From Streptomyces viridochromogenes (GTDB lineage Bacteria; Actinomycetota; Actinomycetes; Streptomycetales; Streptomycetaceae): a DNA stretch of 64,000 nt. The stretch covers positions 36,882 to 100,881 of the forward strand of contig NZ_LGUR01000193.1 of the NCBI RefSeq assembly GCF_001270495.1, written 5' to 3'. Shown piece after piece: positions 1 through 9,151 of this stretch (position 1 is its first letter; each line of letters opens with the position of its first letter). The notes beneath the pieces were generated by a model that saw nothing but the letters and a program-made list of their open reading frames with translations, ran no database searches and was not told where the DNA came from. A program made the translations under genes and the position numbers.

Positions 1-2
1 CC

Positions 3-293
3 ACGACCGTACAGATCGACCATGTCATGCCACTGTCGTACGACTGGCAGATGGGCGCCTCCCGTTGGCCCAAGGGCAAGCGCCAGGACATCGCCAACGA
101 CCCCCTCAACCTCATGCCGGTCGACGGCCCGACCAACGGCTCCAAGGGCGACTCCGGCCCCGCTTCCTGGCTGCCCCCGAGCAAGCCGATCCGCTGCTCG
201 TACGCGGTGCGCTTCGCGCAGGTGTCGCTGAAGTACGAACTTCCCGTGACGACCGCCGACAAGGAGATGATGCTGCGCCAGTGCGGAGGCTGA
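3..293 (+). CDS. HNH endonuclease family protein, C-terminal part
   Basis: The start lies off the left edge; reading from base 3 gives 96 codons to a TGA. The visible part resembles the C-terminal nuclease domain of secreted HNH proteins related to GmrSD/DUF1524: an IDHVMPLSYDW block with the metal-binding Asp-His pair, then a NDPLNLM...N..SKGD block with the conserved Asn and Lys, and late cysteines (IRCSYA, RQCGG) that may form disulfides. In Streptomyces such proteins are usually exported and annotated as HNH nucleases, but no signal peptide can be seen here. The substrate is not deducible. The next gene begins within 100 bases on the same strand. Confidence 0.75.
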   Translation, partial: TTVQIDHVMPLSYDWQMGASRWPKGKRQDIANDPLNLMPVDGPTNGSKGDSGPASWLPPSKPIRCSYAVRFAQVSLKYELPVTTADKEMMLRQCGG

Positions 294-378
294 CGCGGTG
301 GCGCGCGGCCGGGTGCCGAGCGGTGCGACGCCGAAATCCGCTTCCCGGTGCCGCCGCCCCGTGCCTACGGTGGCCGGC

Positions 379-1122
379 ATGCAGCTGAAGATCTCAAGCC
401 TCGCCGACCGTCCCGAGATGCTCGGCCGGGTCGCGGAAATGCCGGACAGCTGGCCGGAGTTCACGACCCAGGACCCCGTGGGCAACGCCCACTACGGCCG
501 GATCCCCCGCGAACTCCCGCAGTACGCGCTGTTCGCCGAGGACGAGCGGGGCGAGGTCGTCGCCCACGCCTACAGCGTTCCGTTCGCCCTCGCCGCCGAG
601 GGCCGGGGCCGGCTGCCCGCCCGGGGCTGGGACGAGGTGCTGGTGTGGGCCTTCGCCGACCTGCGCAACGGCACCCGCCCCGACACGGTCAGCGCCATCT
701 CCGTCGTCATCGCCCCGCACGCCCAGGGCGCCGGACTGTCCGCCCGGATGCTCTCGGCGATGCGCGACAACGCCCGAGCCCTCGGCTTCCGCGAGGTCGT
801 CGCCCCGGTCCGCCCCAGCGCCAAGCACCTCGAACCGCACACCCCCGTCGAGGAGTACGCCCACCGCGTACGCCCCGACGGCCTGCCCCACGACCCGTGG
901 CTGCGGGTCCACGCCCGCGCCGGCGCCACCATCGACTCCATCGCCCCGGCATCCATGACCGTCGCCGGCTCGCTGGAACAGTGGCGTCGCTGGACCGGCC
1001 TCCCCTTCGACACGGCCGGCGACATCGAGGTGCCGGGCGCGCTGGTCCCGGTGCGCTGCGAGCCGGCGCGGGACCACGCGGTGTACGTCGAGCCCAACGT
1101 GTGGATGCGGCACCCGCTGTGA
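379..1122 (+). CDS. GNAT-like N-acetyltransferase
   Basis: 247-residue soluble protein. The central ISVVIAPHAQGAGLSARML segment looks like the acetyl-CoA pyrophosphate-binding motif A of the GNAT fold (Q/R-x-x-G-x-G/A), followed by a helix and a strand, and the C-terminal half has short patches typical of Streptomyces proteins annotated as N-acetyltransferases. The acceptor substrate is unknown. The reading frame is open back to a GTG at 298 that has a GGAGG nine bases upstream, but the extra 27 residues are low-complexity Arg/Pro and look non-coding, so ATG 379 (MQLKISSLADRP) is preferred. It stands alone. Confidence 0.7.
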   Translation: MQLKISSLADRPEMLGRVAEMPDSWPEFTTQDPVGNAHYGRIPRELPQYALFAEDERGEVVAHAYSVPFALAAEGRGRLPARGWDEVLVWAFADLRNGTRPDTVSAISVVIAPHAQGAGLSARMLSAMRDNARALGFREVVAPVRPSAKHLEPHTPVEEYAHRVRPDGLPHDPWLRVHARAGATIDSIAPASMTVAGSLEQWRRWTGLPFDTAGDIEVPGALVPVRCEPARDHAVYVEPNVWMRHPL

Positions 1123-1293
1123 GCCGGCCGGCACACCAGACCGGAAGCCGAGCCTCCGCCTGACCTGCGCCGTCTTGCGAAGTGATCAGCACGACAACGG
1201 TTCGGTACAACCGGTGACCGTATGTCGGTGTCGACCTATACGCTCGAAGCGACAATCGCACGACCGTACTTCAGGCATCGATCGGGAGCAGCC

Positions 1294-1947
1294 ATGCAAG
1301 GCCACGGCTACACGCAGCCGGTGAAGCAGCCGCCGCCCACCGGGTGGCTGGTCTTCCTGCGCGTGTTCTTCGTCGTGCTCTCCGTGCTGAGCTTCGGCCT
1401 GCTGATGTGGACGATGATGCTGCGCCTGGCCATCGTGACCCGCAAGGCCCTCGACTGGAGCCTGTTCGCGGCGTCGATCGTGGTGGAGTTCGGCGGCCTG
1501 ATCCTGATGGGCATGGAGCCCGGCGACGAGATCCACACCCCGGGCGGCTGGACGGGCCTCGCGCTCGTCCTGGGCGGCATCGTGGCCGCGATCGCCTACT
1601 ACCTCTCCGCGGACATACGCCACTTCCACCAGCTCCGCTTCCCCGGCTACGGCGCGCAGCAACCCCCGGTCGGGGCCCCGGCATACGGCTACCCGCAGCC
1701 CGGGTCGCCGTACAGCACCGGGACAGTGCCGCAGGCGACCCCGCTGCCCCGGACCGCGATACCGCACGCGCCGATACCGAACACCCCGGCACCCCGCGAC
1801 GCCGCCTCCCACAGCCCCGTACCGCCGCCCCCGCAGCGCCCCGCGCCCGCGCGCATCGACCAGGTGCGCGCCGAGCTCGACGAGCTCAGTGACTACCTGC
1901 GCCAGCACGACGGCCGGCATGACGGCAACCGCGAGGGCGGAAGGTGA
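1294..1947 (+). CDS. Small integral membrane protein with Pro-rich tail
   Basis: 217 residues with three predicted membrane helices (about 19-41, 55-74 and 86-106). A long proline/alanine/tyrosine-rich segment of about 80 residues follows, then a short charged helix at the C-terminus (IDQVRAELDELSDYLRQ). ATG 1294 is chosen because GGGAG lies about nine bases upstream; an in-frame ATG at 1222 has no ribosome site. The stop codon overlaps the GTG of the downstream Ser/Thr kinase by four bases, so the two are surely co-translated and may form a membrane sensor/kinase pair; that role is inference. I do not recognise a named family. Confidence 0.75.
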   Translation: MQGHGYTQPVKQPPPTGWLVFLRVFFVVLSVLSFGLLMWTMMLRLAIVTRKALDWSLFAASIVVEFGGLILMGMEPGDEIHTPGGWTGLALVLGGIVAAIAYYLSADIRHFHQLRFPGYGAQQPPVGAPAYGYPQPGSPYSTGTVPQATPLPRTAIPHAPIPNTPAPRDAASHSPVPPPPQRPAPARIDQVRAELDELSDYLRQHDGRHDGNREGGR

Positions 1948-3479
1948 GCGTGGCGGCAGGACGTGTCGTCGCCGGCCGCTATGAACTGTCCACGCTCATC
2001 GGACAGGGCGGCATGGGGCAGGTGTGGACGGCCTACGACCAGCGGCTCGACCGGCGCGTGGCGGTGAAGCTGCTGCGCCCCGACAAGGTGGCCGGGCAGG
2101 AGGCGGACGAGCTGCGCCGCCGGTTCGTGCGCGAGTGCCGGGTGACGGCGCAGGTCGACCACCCTGGGCTGGTCACCGTGCACGACGCGGGCAGCGAGGG
2201 CGAGGAGCTGTTCCTCGTCATGCAGTACGTGGACGGCGCCGACCTCGCCGACCATCTCGCCGAGCACGACCCGTACCCCTGGCCGTGGGCGGTCGCGGTC
2301 GCCGCGCAACTGTGCGCCGTGCTCAGCGCGGTGCACGCCGTGCCGATCGTCCACCGCGACCTCAAGCCGCGCAACGTGATGGTGAAGCAGGACGGCACGG
2401 TCACCGTCCTCGACCTCGGCGTCGCCTCCGTCATCGACGCCGACACCACCCGCCTCACCCACACCGGCACCCCCATCGGCTCGCCCGCCTACATGGCCCC
2501 CGAGCAGGCGATGGGCGGCGCGGTCGGCCCGTACACCGACCTGTACGCACTCGGCATACTCCTCCACGAACTCCTCAGCGGTGACGTCCCGTTCTCGGGC
2601 TCGACGGCGCTCGGCGTGCTGCACCGGCACCTGTACGAGCCGCCGCTGCCCGTGCGCCGTCTCCGCCCCGAGGTCCCCGAGGCACTCGAAGCCCTGGTCC
2701 TGCGTCGGCTGACCAAGGACCCGCAGCACCGCCCCGCCTCGGCGCAGGAGGTGTACGAGGACCTGGAGCCGCTCCTGCCCGCGCGCGGGACGCCCACCGG
2801 ATCGCCCCTCGACCCCACGCGCCCCTTCCTGCGCCCGCACGCGCCCTGGCCGGACCGCGCCCGCACCCCGGCGCCGCAGCCCGCCCCGGCCACACCGGTG
2901 CCACCCCCCGCCGAGAAGCCGGACGTCGCGCGCGCCGTCGACGAGGTCAAGCGCCTGCTCGGCGAGGGCCGCATCACCCAGGCCGTCGACATCCTCGGCG
3001 CGATCCTGCCCGCCGCGGCCGAACAGCACGGCGAGCACTCGCCGGTGGTCCGCACCCTGCGCAAGCAGTACGCGGCCACGCTCATGGATGACGGCCAGTA
3101 CCGGCGTGCACTTCCCGAACTGCGCCGCCTCGCCGACGAACGCGCCGCCGAGGCCGGCCAGGCCGACCCGCAGTCCCTGCGCTTCCGCTTCGACGCCGCC
3201 CAGTGCCTGGAGCAGCTCGGCGAACCGGCGGCCGCGCTCGCCGAGTACCGCGCGCTGCTGCCGTACTACGAGAACCAGTACGTCTCCGGCGACCCCCAGC
3301 TCGCCCACGACGTCCGTCGCCGTATCGGCCACCTCCTGCTCGCCCTCGGCGACCGCCCCGCCGCCCACGACACGCTGGCCCGTCTGCTGCTCGACGTGGA
3401 GCGCCTGCACGGTCCCGGCCACCCGCTCGCGGGAGAGGTGCGGCGGACGCTCCAGTGGCTGGGGCAGGTGCGCGGCTAG
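1944..3479 (+). CDS. Serine/threonine protein kinase, soluble, TPR-like tail
   Basis: 511-residue Hanks-type kinase. Visible motifs: glycine loop GQGGMGQVW, catalytic-pocket VAVKLL, catalytic loop HRDLKPRNVM (Asp and Asn present), DLG where most kinases have DFG, and the activation/P+1 segment GSPAYMAPEQA. The kinase domain covers roughly residues 10-275. A Pro-rich linker and an alpha-helical region with TPR-like repeats follow (about 325-505). There is no membrane helix and there are no PASTA domains, unlike PknB, so it probably depends on the overlapping upstream membrane protein for localisation (inference). Start GTG 1944 overlaps the previous stop as GTGA. Target proteins are unknown. 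Confidence 0.93.
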   Translation: MSVAAGRVVAGRYELSTLIGQGGMGQVWTAYDQRLDRRVAVKLLRPDKVAGQEADELRRRFVRECRVTAQVDHPGLVTVHDAGSEGEELFLVMQYVDGADLADHLAEHDPYPWPWAVAVAAQLCAVLSAVHAVPIVHRDLKPRNVMVKQDGTVTVLDLGVASVIDADTTRLTHTGTPIGSPAYMAPEQAMGGAVGPYTDLYALGILLHELLSGDVPFSGSTALGVLHRHLYEPPLPVRRLRPEVPEALEALVLRRLTKDPQHRPASAQEVYEDLEPLLPARGTPTGSPLDPTRPFLRPHAPWPDRARTPAPQPAPATPVPPPAEKPDVARAVDEVKRLLGEGRITQAVDILGAILPAAAEQHGEHSPVVRTLRKQYAATLMDDGQYRRALPELRRLADERAAEAGQADPQSLRFRFDAAQCLEQLGEPAAALAEYRALLPYYENQYVSGDPQLAHDVRRRIGHLLLALGDRPAAHDTLARLLLDVERLHGPGHPLAGEVRRTLQWLGQVRG

Positions 3480-3581
3480 GCCGCGTCCGCGAAGCCCCGC
3501 CGGACAGGCACCGGCGGGCCGAGTGGGCCGGGTGGGGGTGCTTCGGTGCCCGAAGTCCTGGTGAATCGTTGGTCGAATGGG

Positions 3582-3610
3582 TTGGCCAGAGCTTGCCCAC
3601 TGCCTACCAT
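3582..3610 (+). promoter_or_regulatory. Candidate promoter of the SurA-like lipoprotein gene
   Basis: TTGGCC, a 17-base spacer and TACCAT fit a housekeeping (HrdB-type) promoter. Transcription would start near 3617. A perfect inverted repeat TTGTGC-N6-GCACAA follows at 3627-3644, in the untranslated leader just before the Shine-Dalgarno sequence, and could act as an operator or a small hairpin. Confidence 0.45.
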
Positions 3611-3665
3611 CGATCACCGCAAGACTTTGTGCACCGTCGCACAAGCTCTTCCTCGGGAGGTCTCC

Positions 3666-4304
3666 TTGCACCGCCGCCGTCGCACCGCGCTCCTCCTCTC
3701 CGCCGCGATCGTCGCGGCGCCCCTGCTCACCGCCTGCGGAAGCGATGCGCGTCCCGGCGCGGCGGCCGTCGTCGGCGGCCAGCGGATCACCGTCGCGCAG
3801 CTGGAGAACCGGGTGGGCGAGGTACGCGCGGCCCAGCGCGCGGCCGTACCGGACGACGCCCAGTACGCGCAGGTCATCGCCAAGTCCGGCACCCTCCCGC
3901 GGGACGTCCTGCACACCATGGTCCTCGACCAGGTGCTGCACCGCGCCGCCCAGGACGCGGGCGTGACCGTCACCCGCAAGGAGCTCCAGCGGATGCGCAG
4001 CGGCCTGGAAGAGCAGGTCGGCGGCGCCAAGGCGCTGGAGGCGGCCTGGCTCCAGCAGTACGGCATCCCGCCGCAGCGCCTCGACGAGAACCTCCGCCTC
4101 CAGCTGGAGGCCCAGAAGCTCGCCACCTCGCTCGGCACCGACACCGGCAAGCCCGCCTTCTGGAACGCCCTCTCCGCGGCGTCCAAGAAGCTCGACATCG
4201 ACCTCAACCCGCGCTACGGCACCTGGGACGTCCAGAAGAGCGGCCGGGCCGACGCGAAGACGCCGTGGGTGCGCGAGGTGACGGGGACGCGGCAGACGGC
4301 GTAG
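3666..4304 (+). CDS. SurA N-terminal domain lipoprotein
   Basis: 212-residue lipoprotein. Start TTG 3666 is chosen because a strong CGGGAGG sits just before it and it begins a proper signal peptide: basic residues (LHRRRRT), a hydrophobic stretch, and a lipobox ending LLTAC, so the protein would be lipidated on Cys and held on the outer face of the membrane. The mature part has a SurA N-terminal-like chaperone region (VVGGQRITVAQLENRV and following helices). No parvulin (PPIase) domain is present, so it is probably a chaperone-type holdase rather than an isomerase. It precedes mazG, as is usual in Streptomyces. Confidence 0.85.
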   Translation: MHRRRRTALLLSAAIVAAPLLTACGSDARPGAAAVVGGQRITVAQLENRVGEVRAAQRAAVPDDAQYAQVIAKSGTLPRDVLHTMVLDQVLHRAAQDAGVTVTRKELQRMRSGLEEQVGGAKALEAAWLQQYGIPPQRLDENLRLQLEAQKLATSLGTDTGKPAFWNALSAASKKLDIDLNPRYGTWDVQKSGRADAKTPWVREVTGTRQTA

Positions 4305-4405
4305 GCAGACGGCGGAACCGTTCTGCCTGTGGACGGGCGAGGGCGGAGCCACCCGGCCTGTGGATAACTCGGGGGGCTGTCGGCGACGTGGGTTACGTTC
4401 GGATC

Positions 4406-5401
4406 GTGAACGCAACCAGTCCCGAAGCCGCCCCCGGCCGCATCGTCCTGCTCACCACCAGCCACCGTGTCGCGCCCGGCCTGCTGTCCTGGCCCGCCTG
4501 GCAGGCGCTGCACGCGGCCGACCGCGTGCTGTGCGCGGACGGCGCGCATCCTCAGCTGCCGTATCTGCGCGAGGCCGGGATAGCGGTCGACGAGGCCGCC
4601 CCGACCGCCGAGCAGCTGATCGACGCGTGCGCCGGCGGCCGTACGGCCGTGGTCGTGGCCACGGGTGAGGGCGAGCCGGCCCTCACCGACGGCCTCGCCC
4701 GCCTCGCGGGCACCGGCCGCGTGCGCATGCCGGACCTGGAGCTGCTCCCCGCCTCCTATGACCTGCCCGGCGCCCGCCTCCTCGACCTCGTGCAGGTCAT
4801 GGACCGGATCCGCGCCGAGTGTCCGTGGTCCTCCCAGCAGACCCACAAGGGCCTGGCGAAGTACGGCATCGAGGAGGCCTACGAACTCGTCGAGGCGATC
4901 GAGGAGGGCGACCGCGACGAACTTCGCGAGGAACTGGGCGACGTGTTGTTGCAGGTCGTCTTCCACGCCCGGATAGCGGAGGAGGACGCGGACGCCCCCT
5001 TCTCCATCGACGACGTGGCCGGCGGCATCGTCACCAAGCTCATCCACCGTCACCCGCATGTCTTCGGCGAGGAGACGGCGACGACCCCCGAGGAGGTCAA
5101 GGAGCACTGGCTGCGCACGAAGGCGGTGGAGAAGCAGCGGGAGTCGGTGACCCAGGGCATCCCCCTCGGCCAGCCGGGCCTCGCCCTCGCGGCCAAGCTG
5201 GCGTCGCGTGTCAGACAGGCGGGACTGGAGGTGCCCCTGCCGGCAGGGGAGGGCCTCGGGTACGAGCTGCTCGCGCTGGCGGTCCGCGCGGAGGCGGCCG
5301 GGGTCGATCCGGAAGCGGCTCTGCGGGTCGCGGCCCGGGCGTACCGCGATGCCGTGCGGGCTGCGGAGGGGCTGACGCCTCCGGATACCGTCAAGGAGTG
5401 A
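4406..5401 (+). CDS. mazG: Nucleoside triphosphate pyrophosphohydrolase MazG
   Basis: 331 residues. The C-terminal two thirds is a MazG domain: LLDLVQVMDRIRAECPWSSQQTH opens it, and the metal-binding helices read EEAYELVEAIEEGD and ELREELGDVLLQ (EExxE and ExxD patterns). MazG hydrolyses NTPs to NMP and pyrophosphate, clearing non-canonical nucleotides. The first ~120 residues look like a decayed SAM-dependent tetrapyrrole methylase domain, a fusion known in other MazG proteins. There is no convincing ribosome site; TACGTT lies exactly six bases before the GTG, so the mRNA is probably leaderless. The stop overlaps the P450 start as GTGA. Confidence 0.9.
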   Translation: MNATSPEAAPGRIVLLTTSHRVAPGLLSWPAWQALHAADRVLCADGAHPQLPYLREAGIAVDEAAPTAEQLIDACAGGRTAVVVATGEGEPALTDGLARLAGTGRVRMPDLELLPASYDLPGARLLDLVQVMDRIRAECPWSSQQTHKGLAKYGIEEAYELVEAIEEGDRDELREELGDVLLQVVFHARIAEEDADAPFSIDDVAGGIVTKLIHRHPHVFGEETATTPEEVKEHWLRTKAVEKQRESVTQGIPLGQPGLALAAKLASRVRQAGLEVPLPAGEGLGYELLALAVRAEAAGVDPEAALRVAARAYRDAVRAAEGLTPPDTVKE

Positions 5402-6723
5402 CAGACCAGCCCGCCACCCCCAGCAGCACCACCCCCAGCACCACTCCAGGCAGGGCCACGCCCGCCGGCACCACCCCCGAACCCCCCGACCTCTTCACCT
5501 GGGAGTTCGCCACCGATCCCTACCCCGCCTACGCCTGGCTCCGCCACCACGCGCCCGTTCACAAGACCCGCCTCCCCAGCGGCGTGGAGGCCTGGCTGGT
5601 CACCCGTTACACCGACGCCAAGCAGACCCTCGCCGACAACCGGCTCTCCAAGAACCCGGCCCACCACGACGAGCCCGCGCACGCCAGGGGCAAGACCGGC
5701 ATCCCGGGGGAGCGCAAGGCCGAGCTGATGACACACCTGCTCAACATCGACCCGCCGGACCACACCAGGCTGCGCAGGCTCGTCTCCAAGGCCTTCACGC
5801 CCCGCAGGGTCGCCGAGTTCGCCCCTCGGGTGCAGGAGCTCACCGACAGCCTCATCGACCGGTTCGCCGCCGAAGGGAGCGCCGACCTCATCCACGAGTT
5901 CGCCTTTCCCCTCCCCATCTACGCCATCTGCGACCTGCTCGGCGTTCCCCGCGAGGACCAGGACGACTTCCGTGACTGGGCGGGCATGATGATCCGGCAC
6001 CAGGGCGGCCCCAGGGGCGGAGTCGCCCGGTCCGTGAAGAAGATGCGGGGCTATCTCGCCGAGCTCATCCACCGCAAGCGCGAGGCGCTTCCCGACACCC
6101 CCACCCCCGGCGAGGACCTCATCTCCGGCCTCATCCGAGCCTCCGACCACGGTGAGCACCTCACCGAGAACGAGGCCGCGGCCATGGCCTTCATCCTGCT
6201 GTTCGCCGGCTTCGAGACGACCGTCAACCTCATCGGCAACGGCACCTACGCCCTGCTCACCCACCCCGAGCAACGCGCCCGCCTCCAAACGGCGTTGGCC
6301 GCCAAGGAGACCGGCCTCCTCGAAACCGGCGTGGAGGAACTCCTCCGCTACGACGGCCCCGTGGAACTCGCCACCTGGCGCTTCGCCACCGAGCCGCTCA
6401 CCCTCGGCGGACAGGACATCGCAGCCGGCGATCCCGTCCTCGTCGTCCTGGCCGCCGCCGACCGGGACCCGGCGCGGTTCGCCGACCCCGACGTCCTCGA
6501 CCTCGCCCGCCGCGACAACCAGCACCTCGGGTACGGCCACGGCATCCACTACTGCCTCGGCGCCCCGCTCGCCCGACTGGAGGGCCAGGCCGCCCTCGGC
6601 ACGCTCCTCACCCGACTCCCGGACCTCCGACTCGCCGTGGACCCGGGGGAGTTGAGATGGCGCGGCGGACTCATCATGCGCGGGCTGCGCACGCTTCCGG
6701 TGGAGTTCACCCCAGTTGGGTGA
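5398..6723 (+). CDS. Cytochrome P450
   Basis: 441-residue bacterial class I P450. Landmarks: I-helix FAGFETT (oxygen-activation Thr), K-helix EELLR (ExxR), and the heme loop LGYGHGIHYCLGAPLAR with the Cys ligand; the loop has Leu-Gly-Tyr instead of the usual Phe-Gly-x at its start. The N-terminus is a low-complexity Ser/Thr/Pro tail of about 35 residues. The GTG start overlaps the mazG stop (GTGA), so the two are co-translated. No ferredoxin or reductase gene lies next to it, so electrons must come from elsewhere. Overall it resembles the CYP107-like group; substrate unknown. Confidence 0.92.
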   Translation: MTDQPATPSSTTPSTTPGRATPAGTTPEPPDLFTWEFATDPYPAYAWLRHHAPVHKTRLPSGVEAWLVTRYTDAKQTLADNRLSKNPAHHDEPAHARGKTGIPGERKAELMTHLLNIDPPDHTRLRRLVSKAFTPRRVAEFAPRVQELTDSLIDRFAAEGSADLIHEFAFPLPIYAICDLLGVPREDQDDFRDWAGMMIRHQGGPRGGVARSVKKMRGYLAELIHRKREALPDTPTPGEDLISGLIRASDHGEHLTENEAAAMAFILLFAGFETTVNLIGNGTYALLTHPEQRARLQTALAAKETGLLETGVEELLRYDGPVELATWRFATEPLTLGGQDIAAGDPVLVVLAAADRDPARFADPDVLDLARRDNQHLGYGHGIHYCLGAPLARLEGQAALGTLLTRLPDLRLAVDPGELRWRGGLIMRGLRTLPVEFTPVG

Positions 6724-6793
6724 GTGCGTCCCCCTCGGCAAACGCGACACGCGCTCAAGTCTGTGATCTTCACGTGATCTGCGCGGCATTAAC

Positions 6794-6821
6794 TTGTGAC
6801 AAGTGATCGTCTGCCTATACC
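6794..6821 (+). promoter_or_regulatory. Candidate promoter of the first rpf gene
   Basis: TTGTGA, a 16-base spacer and TATACC lie 70 bases before the start codon. Just upstream are direct repeats GTGATC at 6763 and 6774 (one helical turn apart) and a third at 6803 between the hexamers; the -35 is embedded in the palindrome ACTTG-TGA-CAAGT (6792-6804). These look like binding sites for a regulator. Confidence 0.45.
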
Positions 6822-6890
6822 TTCACGCATCAACGACGGCGCCCAGGTTTCACGCGCCGCGGTCACCGCTGTCTCGCGAAAGGTCCCCGC

Positions 6891-7916
6891 ATGCTCTCCG
6901 GGAACGGTCGTCACCGTCGCCCCCGTCAGGCCCCGGCCATCCTCGTCGCGGCCGGAGTGACCGGGTCGGCCATCGCCATCCCGCTGCTCGGCGCCACGGG
7001 CGCGAGCGCCGCCGACGGCACCGTGTGGGACAAGGTGGCCGAGTGCGAGAGCGGCGGCTCCTGGAGCGCCGACGAAGGCACCGGCCAGTACGGCGGGCTG
7101 CAACTGACCCAGGAGGACTGGGAGAAGTACGGCGGCCTCGACTACGCCTCCAGCCCCGACCTGGCGAGCCGTTCCCAGCAGATCGCCGTGGCCCAGGACA
7201 TTCTCGCGGACCAGGGAACCAGCCCCTGGGGCACCTGCGCCGTGCTCAACGGGCTCACCAAGAAGTCCGGGGCCCTCGACCTCGACACCGGGGTGGCGGA
7301 AGACTCGCCCTCCGAGGTGTCCGGCTCATCCGGCTTGCTCGATTCTTCGGGTTCGTCCGACTCGTCCGACTCATCCGGCTCGGCCGATGACTCGAACCTG
7401 AACGACGACCCTTCTGGCGCGCCGAGTGAATCCTCGGACGCTTCGTCCGAATCCTCCCGGGATTCCGCTGCTTCACCCTCTTCATCCTCTTCGTCGCCCT
7501 CCGCGGATGACTCCGCCACGTCCGACACGTCACCCGACACCAAGGCATCGCAGTCGCCCGACAGCTCTCCCGTGGAGAACCCCAAGGCCGACAATCAGGA
7601 CAACTTGGTGCAAGACGTAGGCTCCTGGAGCCTCGTGGACACCGGGGCGGTCGACGCCGGGGCGTCCGGCTCGGGGCGGCATCGAGGTCCCAGCGCCGAC
7701 GAGAGCAAGGCCGCCGACGGTGCCGCCGACTCCGCCAAGTCCTCCGGCCGCCACGCCTCGTACGACGTCCGCGCCGGCGACACTCTGGCCTCCATCGCCG
7801 ACTCCCTTGACGTCGAAGGCGGGTGGCGCGCGCTGTACGAGGCCAACAAGGACGCCATCGGTACTGACGCGAACCACATCTTCGCCGGTCAGACCCTGGA
7901 CGTCCCCGGTGAATAA
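6891..7916 (+). CDS. Resuscitation-promoting factor (transglycosylase with LysM)
   Basis: 341-residue secreted muralytic enzyme. A signal peptide ends at GASA/ADG (about residue 40). The Rpf lysozyme-like domain follows (about 42-117) with the CESGGSW motif holding the catalytic Glu (about E53), then GQYGGLQLTQEDW. Between it and the C-terminal LysM domain (about 291-341) lies a ~170-residue linker very rich in Ser and Asp. Rpf proteins cleave peptidoglycan and promote spore germination or growth from dormancy. The RBS is GCGAAAGG before ATG 6891. It is the first of two tandem paralogues and, unlike the second, has no riboswitch in its leader. Confidence 0.93.
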   Translation: MLSGNGRHRRPRQAPAILVAAGVTGSAIAIPLLGATGASAADGTVWDKVAECESGGSWSADEGTGQYGGLQLTQEDWEKYGGLDYASSPDLASRSQQIAVAQDILADQGTSPWGTCAVLNGLTKKSGALDLDTGVAEDSPSEVSGSSGLLDSSGSSDSSDSSGSADDSNLNDDPSGAPSESSDASSESSRDSAASPSSSSSSPSADDSATSDTSPDTKASQSPDSSPVENPKADNQDNLVQDVGSWSLVDTGAVDAGASGSGRHRGPSADESKAADGAADSAKSSGRHASYDVRAGDTLASIADSLDVEGGWRALYEANKDAIGTDANHIFAGQTLDVPGE

Positions 7917-8084
7917 CGGTCGAACGGGGCGAAAAACAGCGCAAGTTCGCGTCGGTATTCGCACCTGAATGTCCGTTTTGAATGCGGTGAGAGATAGATC
8001 TCAGAAGCCCTGATCGTCTTTGTAATTCCCGGAATCGCATGTCTACGGTCATGACCGCTCGCCACCAGTGCGAGCCCCGACAGC

Positions 8085-8312
8085 CGTCACGCCGAATCCT
8101 GCCGGCGGCCGTCCGGGAACAGTCGTCGCGTCAAGCGCCGTAGGCAGGAGCGGGGGACCCAAGGTAAGCGCCGGGTCCGGCAGTTGAAGCCCTTCGGGGC
8201 CGCACGGCCGGAGTCGGCTTGGGGTGGAGCCGCGCAACGCGAGCCGAAAGGCGGACGTGCGCGGCCGGGCAACTCAACCGGCCCGAACCCGACAGCTCAC
8301 CTCGTAGGCGTC
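8085..8312 (+). promoter_or_regulatory. ydaO-type c-di-AMP riboswitch
   Basis: The leader of the second rpf gene carries the conserved blocks of the ydaO/yuaA class in order: GCCGAATCC (8091), GGGGGACCCA (8152-8161), a TTGGGGTGgAGCC block (8219-8231), the GGCCGGGCAACTC block (8262), and CCGAACCCGACAGCTCACCTCGTAGGCG as adjoining consensus segments (8283-8310), ending 14 bases before the RBS. Known family: this element binds cyclic di-AMP and turns expression off; in Streptomyces it precedes rpfA and other cell-wall hydrolase genes. Exact boundaries are approximate. Confidence 0.92.
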
Positions 8313-8317
8313 GGTGA

Positions 8318-9013
<696 letters not shown>

Positions 9014-9102
9014 CACGCGGGCGACAGGTGAACCACGGCGCCTCCACATCCGTGGAACTCATAGTGAAGGCGTCGTGAGGGTCACCCCCGTCCCCACGAA
9101 CT

Positions 9103-9151
9103 CCCCGCCTCGGTGCGTCTTCCCCCGTACGCACCGGGGCGGGGCTTTTTT
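9103..9151 (+). terminator. Rho-independent terminator of rpfA
   Basis: A long GC-rich hairpin: CCCCGCC(T)CGGTGCGT at 9103-9118 pairs with ACGCACCGGGGCGGGG at 9129-9144 (one bulged base), followed by a run of six T. Confidence 0.9.

Noticed and set aside
298..378. Upstream GTG start (298) for the GNAT-like gene, with a GGAGG in front
   Set aside because: The extra 27 residues are random-looking Arg/Pro sequence and the family-like start is MQLKISSLADRP; kept as an alternative only.
3492..3519. GCCCCGCCGG/CCGGCGGGC hairpin after the Ser/Thr kinase gene
   Set aside because: Bulged stem and no T run; too weak to call a terminator.
1893..4415. 840-codon open frame on the minus strand opposite the Ser/Thr kinase and lipoprotein genes
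   Set aside because: It mirrors genes with clear family motifs on the plus strand; its translation is low-complexity Arg/Gly/Leu typical of shadow frames in GC-rich DNA.
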